Source: Acidicapsa acidisoli
GTDB lineage: Bacteria > Acidobacteriota > Terriglobia > Terriglobales > Acidobacteriaceae
Reading direction: 5' to 3'
Length of the DNA stretch: 64,000 nt
Assembly: GCF_025685625.1 (NCBI RefSeq)
Contig: NZ_JAGSYI010000002.1
Coordinates: 682,001 to 746,000 of the forward strand
The translations under genes and the position numbers were made by a program. A model generated the notes under the pieces. The model was not told where the DNA came from. It did no database searches and worked only from the letters and a program-made list of their open reading frames with translations. Positions within the stretch are counted from its first letter, which is position 1, and the number at the start of each line of letters is the position of its first letter. This document shows, piece by piece, positions 8,042 through 15,769 of this stretch.

Positions 8042-9244
8042 TTAGCTTGCGAGGGCTGCGCCTTCTGTCGTGCGCTTGAGCTGGCCGCAGGCGGCGTAGA
8101 TGTCGCGTCCGCGCGGACGGCGGATGTAGGTCTGGATTCCGGCGGCGAGGAGCTGCTGCTGGAAAGCGGCGACGGACTCGGCGGTGGGGCTGTTGAAGGC
8201 GATGCCGGGGCCGGGATTCCAGGCGATCAGGTTGACCATCGCGGGCAGGTTAGCGCGCCGGACGAGGCGGATGACCTCGGCTGCGTGCTCGGGCTGATCG
8301 GTGATGCCGCCAAGCATGACGTATTCGAAGGTGACTCGTTCGCGCGGGCGGAACGGGATGGTGCGCACTGCGTCCAGAACCGCTGCGATGTTCCATTTGC
8401 GGTTGACGGGCATGATGGCTTCGCGGACCTCGTCGTTGGGCGCGTTGAGGCTGATGGCCAGCTTGGGCCGGATTTTTTCCTGGGCGAAGCGTAGGATGCC
8501 CGGGACGATACCGGAAGTGGAGACGGTCATGCGCGGCGCGGCGATGCCAACCTCGTCCATCAGTAGGCGGACGGCGGCCATGAAGTTGTCGTAGTTCAGG
8601 AACGGCTCGCCCATCCCCATGAAAACGAGATTGACACGGCTCTTGTTCAGCTCGACGCGATGGCGGTCGAGTACGGCGACGACCTGCCCGGCGATTTCGC
8701 CCGGCGTGAGATTGCGCTGCAAGCCGAGTTTGGCGGTGAGGCAGAACTGGCAGTTGACGGCGCAGCCGATCTGACTGGAAACGCAGATGGTTGCACGTCT
8801 CCAACTACTGGTGGCATCAGGCGAACTGGCTTCGGTGCTATTTTCTTCGCTGAACTCCGCGCCATCGTCGCCTTCGGGCATCCATACGGTTTCGACGGTC
8901 TGGATGCCGGTCTGAATCAGGTAGCGTTCGGTGCCATCAATGCTGCGGAAGCTCTCGGCGATATGGGGCCGGCCGACTTCCCACCCCGCTGCGGTGAGCT
9001 TGTCCCGCAGGGATTGCGGCAGCGTAGTGACCTGATCGAGATGGGTGACTCGCTGGCGGTAGAGCGCGTCTGCGAGCTGTTTGGCGCGATAGGGGCGTTC
9101 GCCAAGCTCTTGGAACAGCGCTGTCAGGGCGGCGGAGTCGAGGCCAAACAGCTGCTGCCGGATCGGGCTGGCTTCGGCTGCGTAGCCGTCCAGTGAAATC
9201 AGCGTTCCGGCGGTCGCATCGGATTTGTAAGTCGACTCAGTCAT
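8042..9244 (-). CDS. rlmN: 23S rRNA (adenine-2503-C2) methyltransferase RlmN
   Basis: RlmN is a radical-SAM enzyme that methylates A2503 of 23S rRNA and A37 of some tRNAs. The CxxxCxxC cluster motif is at residues 161-168 (GCAVNCQFC). Other family strings are NLVFMGMGEPFLNYDNF, ISLNAPNDEVREAIMPVNRKW and YIRRPRGRDIYAACGQL, the last holding the second catalytic cysteine. At 400 residues it is slightly long. Residues about 124-148 form an acidic, Ser-rich insert before the cluster domain that is not typical of the family. No clear ribosome-binding site precedes the ATG at 9244, so the exact start is uncertain. Confidence 0.95.
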   Translation of the reverse strand: MTESTYKSDATAGTLISLDGYAAEASPIRQQLFGLDSAALTALFQELGERPYRAKQLADALYRQRVTHLDQVTTLPQSLRDKLTAAGWEVGRPHIAESFRSIDGTERYLIQTGIQTVETVWMPEGDDGAEFSEENSTEASSPDATSSWRRATICVSSQIGCAVNCQFCLTAKLGLQRNLTPGEIAGQVVAVLDRHRVELNKSRVNLVFMGMGEPFLNYDNFMAAVRLLMDEVGIAAPRMTVSTSGIVPGILRFAQEKIRPKLAISLNAPNDEVREAIMPVNRKWNIAAVLDAVRTIPFRPRERVTFEYVMLGGITDQPEHAAEVIRLVRRANLPAMVNLIAWNPGPGIAFNSPTAESVAAFQQQLLAAGIQTYIRRPRGRDIYAACGQLKRTTEGAALAS

Positions 9245-9408
9245 GAAGGATGGGGCGAATCCCGGCGCGAAAGCGTGAATTGGCCACTTTCAGGATACCA
9301 GCGGTTGCGTTTTCGCGTTTCTAGCCGCGTGGCCAGCATCGCCGCGAAGCCTGGCGAAAGGTCATTCGGCGCGCAGTGCCGCGGAAGAATACAATCGAAT
9401 GGTGAGCT

Positions 9409-10713
9409 ATGCCGAATAACGACCCGACCGCAACCGACACCACGACAGAACGAAACCTCTGCCGCACGGTTCTTCCCAATGGGCTGATTGTGCTTACCGA
9501 ACGAATGGAGCATCTGCGCTCTGTTTCGATGGGGGTGTGGGTCAAGTCCGGCTCGCGCTACGAATCCGCCGAGATCAACGGCATCTCGCATTTTGTCGAG
9601 CACATGCTATTTAAGGGAACGCGCTCGCGCTCGGCGCAGCATATTGCGCGGGAGATGGATGCGATCGGCGGCAATCTGGACGCGTTTACCGGCAAGGAAA
9701 CGATCTGCTTCAGCGTCAAGGCGCTTTCGAATCATGTGCCTATCGCGCTCGATGTGCTTTCCGACCTCGTGCTCAACCCCACCTTTGCCGATACGGATAT
9801 CGAGCGCGAGCGGGGGGTGATTCTGGAAGAAATCAAGATCGACGAGGATAATCCCGACGTGCTGGTGCACGAGATCTTTACACAGAACTTCTGGAAGGAT
9901 CAGCCGCTGGGCAAACCGATTCTGGGTACGACGAAGACCGTTTCGGGACTTCAGCAGCCTACGCTGTTCGACTATCATTCGGAGCGTTTCCGGGCTGGGA
10001 ATATGGTCTTTTCGGCGGCGGGAAATCTCGATCATGACCAGTTTGTGGCAGCTGTCGCGGAGCAGTTTCAGACGCTGGCTTCCGGAACGGCGGAGATGTC
10101 GTTTCAATCCGCGCAGGTGAGCGCACCGATTATTTTGCGCAACAAGCGGTCGCTCGAACAGGTGCAGATCTGCCTGGGCGTGCCTTCGCCACCGATTACG
10201 GACGAGAACCGCTACGCGACGCTGATTCTGAACACGGTGCTGGGAGGCGGCATGAGTTCGCGGCTCTTTCAGACGATTCGCGAAGAGCGCGGAATGGCCT
10301 ACTCCATTTATTCCGATCTGAGTCCGTACAGCGACACGGGTGCGCTTTGCGTCTACGCTGGCACCTCGGCGGACAAGACGCTGGAGATGCTGGACCTGGT
10401 GATGGCCGAGTTCCGCGCACTGAAGGAGTCGCTGCTGACCGACGAGGAGCTGCACCGCGCCAAGGAGCAGGTCAAGGGCAACATTCTGCTGGGGTTGGAG
10501 AGTTCAGGATCGCGGATGTCGAACCTCGCCAGGCAGGAGATGTACTTCAACCACTTCTTCAGTGTGGAAGAGGTACTGGAGCGGCTGGACGCGGTCACGG
10601 CGGATCAGGTGCAGCAGATGGCGCAGAAACTGTTTGTCTCCGAGCGGATCGCGGTTACGCTGCTGGGCCGGTTGGACGGGCTGAAACTGCACCGTTCGCG
10701 GCTGGTTTGTTGA
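9409..10713 (+). CDS. M16 family zinc metallopeptidase
   Basis: This 434-residue protein is of the bacterial processing-peptidase type (PqqL/mitochondrial MPP-like). The inverted zinc motif HFVEH is at residues 61-65 and the third ligand lies in GVILEEIKIDEDN near residues 140-141, so it should be catalytically active. The second M16 lobe begins around residue 220 (KRSLEQVQICLGVPSPPI), with VLGGGMSSRLFQTIREERGMAYSIYS. No signal peptide is visible, so it is probably cytoplasmic and digests peptides. The GC content and codon use match its neighbours. The start has only a weak GGTGAG upstream. Confidence 0.93.
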   Translation: MPNNDPTATDTTTERNLCRTVLPNGLIVLTERMEHLRSVSMGVWVKSGSRYESAEINGISHFVEHMLFKGTRSRSAQHIAREMDAIGGNLDAFTGKETICFSVKALSNHVPIALDVLSDLVLNPTFADTDIERERGVILEEIKIDEDNPDVLVHEIFTQNFWKDQPLGKPILGTTKTVSGLQQPTLFDYHSERFRAGNMVFSAAGNLDHDQFVAAVAEQFQTLASGTAEMSFQSAQVSAPIILRNKRSLEQVQICLGVPSPPITDENRYATLILNTVLGGGMSSRLFQTIREERGMAYSIYSDLSPYSDTGALCVYAGTSADKTLEMLDLVMAEFRALKESLLTDEELHRAKEQVKGNILLGLESSGSRMSNLARQEMYFNHFFSVEEVLERLDAVTADQVQQMAQKLFVSERIAVTLLGRLDGLKLHRSRLVC

Positions 10714-10911
10714 GCGGATTCAAGCGAAATTCGAACTCGCTGCGTCTATTGCGTTAGCAGCAGTCTAAGGCGGGCGAAAGCCAGCAATTCGCCGCCCGCG
10801 AAGGACTTTCTTTTTAGCAGGCGAACGGTTAGGATTCTTTTCGTACAGGCTTGAACGCTTGTCGTCGGCAATGCCAGGATGATGGCTCAAACATTGAGGC
10901 TTTGGACACCC

Positions 10912-11427
10912 ATGAATACTCTCAGAATGAAGACCCCACGCCAACGCCCCAACGGCTTTACGCTGATGGAGTTGTTGATCGTAATCAGCATCATGCTCAT
11001 CCTGATGTTGATGGCGATCCCGAACTTCAACAAGATGAAGGCTTCGGCGAACGAGAATTCGGCGATCAATTCGCTGCAAGCTATTTACAAGGCTGAAATC
11101 CAGTATCAGACCACCTACCCGGCGAACGGCTTTGCATGTTCGCTGCAGGCTCTGGGCGGCGATCCGAAACAGGGCAATCCGACGCCAACCTCGGCGCAGT
11201 TGCTGCAAGGCGATCTGCCTGCCGGAGTGAAGGCCGGCTACACATTCAACATCGTCAACTGCACCAAGGTTACGGTCAACAATACCGACCAGATCACCAG
11301 CTTCCAGGTGACGGCGGTTCCGCAGGCGGTGGGCAAGACCGGTTATCGCGGTTTCTGCATAGACGAGTACAGCGAGATCAAGGCCGATCCTCAGGGCGGA
11401 ACAAACTGCACTGCGTCGATCCAGTGA
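10912..11427 (+). CDS. Type IV prepilin-like protein
   Basis: A short basic leader (MNTLRMKTPRQRPNG) is followed by FTLMELLIVISIMLILMLMAIPNF, the class III signal. The prepilin peptidase would cut between Gly and Phe, the new N-terminal Phe would be methylated, and Glu at +5 is present. The roughly 140-residue globular part has four cysteines and a pilin-like pattern (INSLQAIYKAEIQYQTTYP, GYRGFCIDEYSEIKADP). It may be a major or minor pilin or a type II secretion pseudopilin. No assembly genes lie in the window. Possible starts are 10879, 10912 and 10927. I favour 10912, which has GAGG about 11 bases upstream. Its TGA stop overlaps the GTG start of lolA. Confidence 0.85.
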   Translation: MNTLRMKTPRQRPNGFTLMELLIVISIMLILMLMAIPNFNKMKASANENSAINSLQAIYKAEIQYQTTYPANGFACSLQALGGDPKQGNPTPTSAQLLQGDLPAGVKAGYTFNIVNCTKVTVNNTDQITSFQVTAVPQAVGKTGYRGFCIDEYSEIKADPQGGTNCTASIQ

Positions 11428-12119
11428 GCAAATCCGAATCGAGAAAAGCGGGCAGCAGGGCCGGGAGTGGCGTATCTTTCCTCACGGCTCTGCTGCTTTT
11501 TGCTGCATCCCTATCGGTTGCCGGTCAGCAGGTTGCTCTTTCCGCGAACGACCTGGCAAAGCGCGTCGACGACCACTACAACCATCTGCAAACGCTCAAG
11601 GCCAGCTTCAAGGAGCAATATGACGGCCTCGGGATGCATCGCTCCGAAGCTGGCGTAATGATGCTGCGCAAGCCGGGGCGCATGCGCTGGGAGTATCAGA
11701 GCACAGCAGGTAAGGTCTTCGTCCTCGATGGCAAATATGCGTGGTTCTATGCTCCGGGCGACACGCAGGTGCAACGGATCGCCGCCAGCCAGCTTGACGA
11801 TCTCCGGTCGCCGCTGCGTTTTCTGCTCGGACATACAAAGATCGAGTCCGAATTGCAGGGCTTGACACTGGCGACGGGGCCTGGCGGAACATATACGCTC
11901 TCGGGACAGCCCAAAGGCCAGCAAAAGCGCATTGCAAAGCTGTCGCTCACCGTGACCGCAGCAGGCGCTATTACAGGAATATTGATTGTGGAAGCAGATG
12001 GCGCAGAGACACGATTCAATTTCACGGACGAAGCCGCGAATACCTCAATCCCGGACGCCGCATTTCATTTCGCTCCGCCGGCTGGAGTGCCGGTAGTCGA
12101 CGCGTTGCCGCCGGTGTAG
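11424..12119 (+). CDS. lolA: LolA-like outer-membrane lipoprotein carrier
   Basis: The frame starts at GTG 11424 within the sequence GTGA, so it shares bases with the TGA of the prepilin gene, a classical translational-coupling overlap. The 231-residue product has a signal peptide (FLTALLLFAASLSVAG, cut near AGQQ). A LolA domain follows: LAKRVDDHYNHLQTLKASFKEQY, then GVMMLRKPGRMRWEYQ, KVFVLDGKYAWFYAPGDTQV and SPLRFLLG. LolA escorts lipoproteins across the periplasm from LolCDE to the outer membrane. The same frame stays open upstream to 11136, but that portion overlaps the prepilin gene and lacks the signal sequence at its N-terminus. Confidence 0.88.
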   Translation: MSKSESRKAGSRAGSGVSFLTALLLFAASLSVAGQQVALSANDLAKRVDDHYNHLQTLKASFKEQYDGLGMHRSEAGVMMLRKPGRMRWEYQSTAGKVFVLDGKYAWFYAPGDTQVQRIAASQLDDLRSPLRFLLGHTKIESELQGLTLATGPGGTYTLSGQPKGQQKRIAKLSLTVTAAGAITGILIVEADGAETRFNFTDEAANTSIPDAAFHFAPPAGVPVVDALPPV

Positions 12120-12196
12120 AAACAGCTCGTTGGCGGGTTAGCGCCGCTCGCGCAGCGTTAGCGAGTTGGCGGTGCGACACCGCTGCATCGTTGACC

Positions 12197-13435
12197 TTAT
12201 TCGTATCGCAGAGCTTCGATTGGATCGAGGTTCGCGGCGCGGATGGCCGGAATCATGCCGCTGACGAGGCCAGTGACAACGAGAATTCCCGTAGCAACCA
12301 TCACCGATGTCGGCGAGATGCGCAGATAGATATCCGCGTCCTCCGCGTGGGTGGCCATGGCGCTGTAGAAGGTAATCCGCCCCACTGCCACCGACACCAC
12401 CTCAGCGAGGATGATACCGAGCGCGCCGCCCACCCCGGTAATCACAAACGCCTCCGCCAGGAACTGCGTCAGGATATGCCGCTTGTGCGCCCCCAGCGCC
12501 TTCTCGATCCCAATCTCGCGTGTGCGCTGCTGCACCGCCACGAACATGATGTTCATCAGTCCGATGCCGGCAATGCCCAGCGTCAGCGCGCCCACCAGGG
12601 CCAGCAAAACCTGCAAGGCAATCGAAAGAATGCGGAACTGGCTCAGCTCTTCCATGATGTTTGCCACATAAATCGCGCGGTGATCCGAGGGCCGGAAGTG
12701 ATGTGCCGCGGCGAGTGTGGCGCGCAGATTTTTTTCCACCAGCTCGTAATTTCCGACGTAGTTCAACCAGATGCCGTCGAGGTACTTGGTGTCTTTAATG
12801 TCGCCCATGGTGCTGAAGGGGATGTAGACCTGGCGGTTGTTATCGTTGTCTCCCTCCTGCATCTTGGATTCGAGCACGCCGACCACCGTGAACCGAATGC
12901 CATTGAGGCGGATCGACTGCCCGATCGGATACTGGCCGGAGAAAAGCTTCGTTTTCGATTCCGCTCCGATGACGGCCACATGCGCTCTTTGCGCCTCTTC
13001 GGCCCCGTTGAAGAAGCGTCCGGTCTCGACCGGCAGATGCATCACCTCTTCGGCCACCGGCAGCACGCCGTTCACCGTCCAGGTGTAGGTGTGCAGATCG
13101 TCCTGCACCGGCACATCCTTATTCACTGTCGGCGTAATGTGGACCATTCCCGGTACGCTGTTCGCCAGCAGGTCCACGTCGTCCTGCGTAAATCGCACCT
13201 GCACTCCCGCCTTGTCTCCACCCGCCTGCTCGCTGGTGCGGCCGGGGAAGGTCCCGATCAGCGTCGTGCCCCACTGCGCGAAGATAGCTTCAATCGCCCG
13301 GCTGAAGCCTGCTCCATACGCCAGCAACAGCACCACTGTGGCAATGCCCCACGCCATGCCAATGATCGTGATGGTGGTGCGGCGGCGGTTGTAAACCATC
13401 GCCTCCCAGGCCTGACCGAGAATATCTTTCAGCAT
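12197..13435 (-). CDS. ABC transporter permease, MacB/FtsX type (second of pair)
   Basis: This 412-residue membrane protein has the MacB/FtsX topology. One N-terminal membrane helix (RTTITIIGMAWGIATVVLLLAYGAG) is followed by a large periplasmic MacB-PCD-like region of about 230 residues. Three C-terminal helices follow, with the conserved cytoplasmic RTREIGIEKALGAHKRHIL segment between the first two. Such proteins drive mechanical extrusion of macrolides, lipoproteins or toxins together with an ATPase. AAGGGAA lies 7 bases before the ATG. It starts 16 bases after the stop of the paralogous permease, so the two form an operon and probably a heterodimer. No ATPase gene is adjacent in this window. 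Confidence 0.92.
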   Translation of the reverse strand: MLKDILGQAWEAMVYNRRRTTITIIGMAWGIATVVLLLAYGAGFSRAIEAIFAQWGTTLIGTFPGRTSEQAGGDKAGVQVRFTQDDVDLLANSVPGMVHITPTVNKDVPVQDDLHTYTWTVNGVLPVAEEVMHLPVETGRFFNGAEEAQRAHVAVIGAESKTKLFSGQYPIGQSIRLNGIRFTVVGVLESKMQEGDNDNNRQVYIPFSTMGDIKDTKYLDGIWLNYVGNYELVEKNLRATLAAAHHFRPSDHRAIYVANIMEELSQFRILSIALQVLLALVGALTLGIAGIGLMNIMFVAVQQRTREIGIEKALGAHKRHILTQFLAEAFVITGVGGALGIILAEVVSVAVGRITFYSAMATHAEDADIYLRISPTSVMVATGILVVTGLVSGMIPAIRAANLDPIEALRYE

Positions 13436-13451
13436 TGCAATTCCCTTCCCG

Positions 13452-14705
13452 CTATTCTCTGCGAAGTGCTTCTACCGGTTCCAGCGCAGCGGCCATGCTT
13501 GCTGGGTAGACGCCGGCGACGATGCCGCAGATGGCTAGCGAACCCAGCGCCAGCGCCGCCGACCACCAAACGAGTTGAGGCGGGTCGAAGCCCGGCATCT
13601 TACCTGTAAGCAGCCCTTGCAGGATCGCCATGAATCCTGCCGAAATGCCAATGCCTATGATCCCGCTCACGCCGGTCAGGATCAGCCCCTCCCAGAAAAA
13701 CTGCGCCAGAATGCTGCCTTTGGTCGCGCCCAGCGCCTTGCGCAGCCCGATCTCACGCGTTCGCTCCGTCACCGAAACCAGCATGATGTTGATAATCCCC
13801 ACCGCTCCGAGGCCGAGCGTAACGATGCCTACTCCGCCGAGGAAGAGGTCCATGGCGTCAAAGATCACATCCACCAGATGGCTGGTGTGAATACTGTCAA
13901 ACTCATCGAATGCGTCCTTGAGCGAAGGATCGAAGTCGTGATTGTGTCCCAGCACCCGGTGCACCGCAGGCACAGCCGCGTCGCTGTTACCCTTGGTCGC
14001 AGGCTGATATTGAATCGTGTTCACCGCATCCTTCGGGATGTTTTCGCCCTTCATGGCGAATAGTTCCTGCGCGGTGGTGAGCGGGATATAGACCTTTTGG
14101 TCGTCGAAATCCTGACCGCCTCGGGCGATGGTGGCCACGCTACCGACTACCGTGAACCTCGTTCCGTTGATGGTGATCGATTCGCCCAGAAAGGGATGCC
14201 CCGGATAGAGTGTATGCGCAGCTTTCGAACCCAGGACCGCCACGCGGCGATGTTCGGTCAAATCCGCATCGTCCAGAAAACGGCCCTGTGCAACCGGGAC
14301 GAACCGGATTTCCGAGAAATTTGGCTCTACGCCTAAAACCAGCATGGAAGTATTGGACCAGGCGCTCACCTCGTACAAGTCGTTCCGGTTCAGAGTAGCC
14401 GTCACCGAGCGAAGCTCCGGCAGCTTGCGCATATCAATCTCGTCCCGCAACGTGAGCTTGTACGGGCGCATCGCTGTGTGCTGGTTGGGCAGCGCCGGAA
14501 TCGTCGCGTTGAAGGTCATCACCACATCGTTGCCGATACTGGCCAGGTTGCGCCGTTGCCCGGAACGAAAGCCCTCGCCCAGACCTACCAGAACCAGAAG
14601 CGAACCCACTCCCCACGCGATGCCGAACATGGTGAGGAAGGTGCGCAGCTTGTTGGCCATCATGGCGCGGAAGACTTCCCCGAGAATGTCACCAAAGTTT
14701 TGCAT
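13452..14705 (-). CDS. ABC transporter permease, MacB/FtsX type (first of pair)
   Basis: This 417-residue protein is paralogous to the permease downstream. It has an N-terminal helix (KLRTFLTMFGIAWGVGSLLVLVGLGEGF), a periplasmic domain of about 230 residues, then three membrane helices. The hallmark RTREIGLRKALGATKGSILAQFF lies near residue 320. The substrate is unknown. Export of lipophilic compounds or lipoproteins is the usual role of this family. There is no periplasmic adaptor or ATP-binding subunit gene beside it, so the pair depends on partners encoded elsewhere. No Shine-Dalgarno sequence is obvious before the ATG at 14705. Confidence 0.92.
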   Translation of the reverse strand: MQNFGDILGEVFRAMMANKLRTFLTMFGIAWGVGSLLVLVGLGEGFRSGQRRNLASIGNDVVMTFNATIPALPNQHTAMRPYKLTLRDEIDMRKLPELRSVTATLNRNDLYEVSAWSNTSMLVLGVEPNFSEIRFVPVAQGRFLDDADLTEHRRVAVLGSKAAHTLYPGHPFLGESITINGTRFTVVGSVATIARGGQDFDDQKVYIPLTTAQELFAMKGENIPKDAVNTIQYQPATKGNSDAAVPAVHRVLGHNHDFDPSLKDAFDEFDSIHTSHLVDVIFDAMDLFLGGVGIVTLGLGAVGIINIMLVSVTERTREIGLRKALGATKGSILAQFFWEGLILTGVSGIIGIGISAGFMAILQGLLTGKMPGFDPPQLVWWSAALALGSLAICGIVAGVYPASMAAALEPVEALRRE

Positions 14706-14890
14706 AGGAGGATCGCAGGCTCAGCTTGCCCGACGGCATGCTGAGGAGTTGTACGCAGAAAGGGAGCGGCCGGTTCCGTAGACTGGATCGCAAACCGGAT
14801 CGCACGGCTGGTTCTGGATCTGGTTCTGCGTTTTGGACGGATTTGCAACAGGACGGTTAACGGCTTTGCTGCGAATCTTTAAGGCTTTCC

Positions 14891-15448
14891 CTATCGGAAA
14901 AGCGGCTCTGCGGCATCGAGTTCTACTTTGGGCGCATATCCGAGCTGCTGCCAGAATTCGCAGACCAGAGCTCGCGCTTCCGGGGTGGTCTGGCTGGTGA
15001 CGCGGATGGGAATCTCTGCTGCTTTCAGGGAAAGCTGTGCGGCTTTCAGATCGATTCCGATGCACTGGCCGGGACGATAGGTGCAACTGGCGAGATCGGC
15101 GATGGAGAGACTTGTCGTCGGCGTGGCGAAGACCGTGCGCGGCGGCGCCATGCGATCCAGCAAGCTGAAGATTTCCAGCTTGGATTCGAGTTCATCAGGG
15201 ACGCAGTCGATGGCCAGGTCGGCATGCCGCACTGCCTCCTCGACGGTGCGGGCAAAGCTCACCAGCGGCATCGCTTCCGGGCCTAGTTCTTCGCGCAGAG
15301 ACTCCTCGGCGTGACGGAGGCTGGACGGCATCACGTCTTCCAGGATGACTCTAAAGCCTGCGCTTGCGGCATGTCGAGCGAGTTGGCGGCCCAGCGGACC
15401 TGCGCCAATGATTGCGACTGTAATTAGGGCAGTGGTCAAGCAATTCAC
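14891..15448 (-). CDS. 3-hydroxyacyl-CoA dehydrogenase NAD-binding domain protein (short)
   Basis: This 185-residue protein is only the Rossmann half of a 3-hydroxyacyl-CoA dehydrogenase. It has VAIIGAGPLGRQLARHAASAGFRVILED near the N-terminus (GxGxxG plus the acidic residue that favours NAD over NADP), AIDCVPDELESKLEIFSLLD and ATPTTSLSIADLA. The family string GMHFFNP is replaced by GIDLKAAQ. The C-terminal catalytic/dimerisation domain is absent and the frame ends at a stop soon after VTSQTTPEARALVCEFWQQLGYAPKVE. It may be a genuine small NAD-binding regulator or a decayed gene. A full-length relative occurs at 43135-43986. Confidence 0.75.
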   Translation of the reverse strand: MNCLTTALITVAIIGAGPLGRQLARHAASAGFRVILEDVMPSSLRHAEESLREELGPEAMPLVSFARTVEEAVRHADLAIDCVPDELESKLEIFSLLDRMAPPRTVFATPTTSLSIADLASCTYRPGQCIGIDLKAAQLSLKAAEIPIRVTSQTTPEARALVCEFWQQLGYAPKVELDAAEPLFR

Positions 15449-15505
15449 CCGAGAATCTTCAAGCTCCGGACGGAAACAGCCAGCGCCGACGGCGGGAAAT
15501 ACCGG

Positions 15506-15688
15506 CTACTTGGCGGCAAGCGCGTCGAGAACATCCTTGGCGCTAGGTTTGGCCTGGGCGAGATGCGCGGAGACACGTGCCCGCTCCTCATCGGTCAATG
15601 TGGCTACTCCGGTGAGAATGCGGCGCAGCGTTACGGACACGTCATCGATGTAATTCATCAGGCGGATTGCTTCTCCGGTGAGTGGCAT
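15506..15688 (-). CDS. Small helical protein, unknown function
   Basis: This is a 60-residue protein, MPLTGEAIRLMNYIDDV... ending VLDALAAK. It appears fully helical with an acidic middle (TLTDEERARVSAHLAQAKPSAKDVLDAL). GAGG lies 9 bases before the ATG, a good ribosome-binding site for such a short gene, and composition matches the neighbours. No domain is recognised. It is followed on the same strand, 57 bases away, by the short dehydrogenase gene. Confidence 0.6.
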   Translation of the reverse strand: MPLTGEAIRLMNYIDDVSVTLRRILTGVATLTDEERARVSAHLAQAKPSAKDVLDALAAK

Positions 15689-15769
15689 GGTGGGGATCCT
15701 CGCAGGTGATTAATTCAAGCTCTATTGTCCGTGGTTGGGGTGTGGGGTGTAAAGGCTGGCTACGCGGTG

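Noticed and set aside
12191-13609. A 472-codon plus-strand frame over the permease genes
   Set aside because: Antisense to the permease, with His/Arg-rich composition and no domain.
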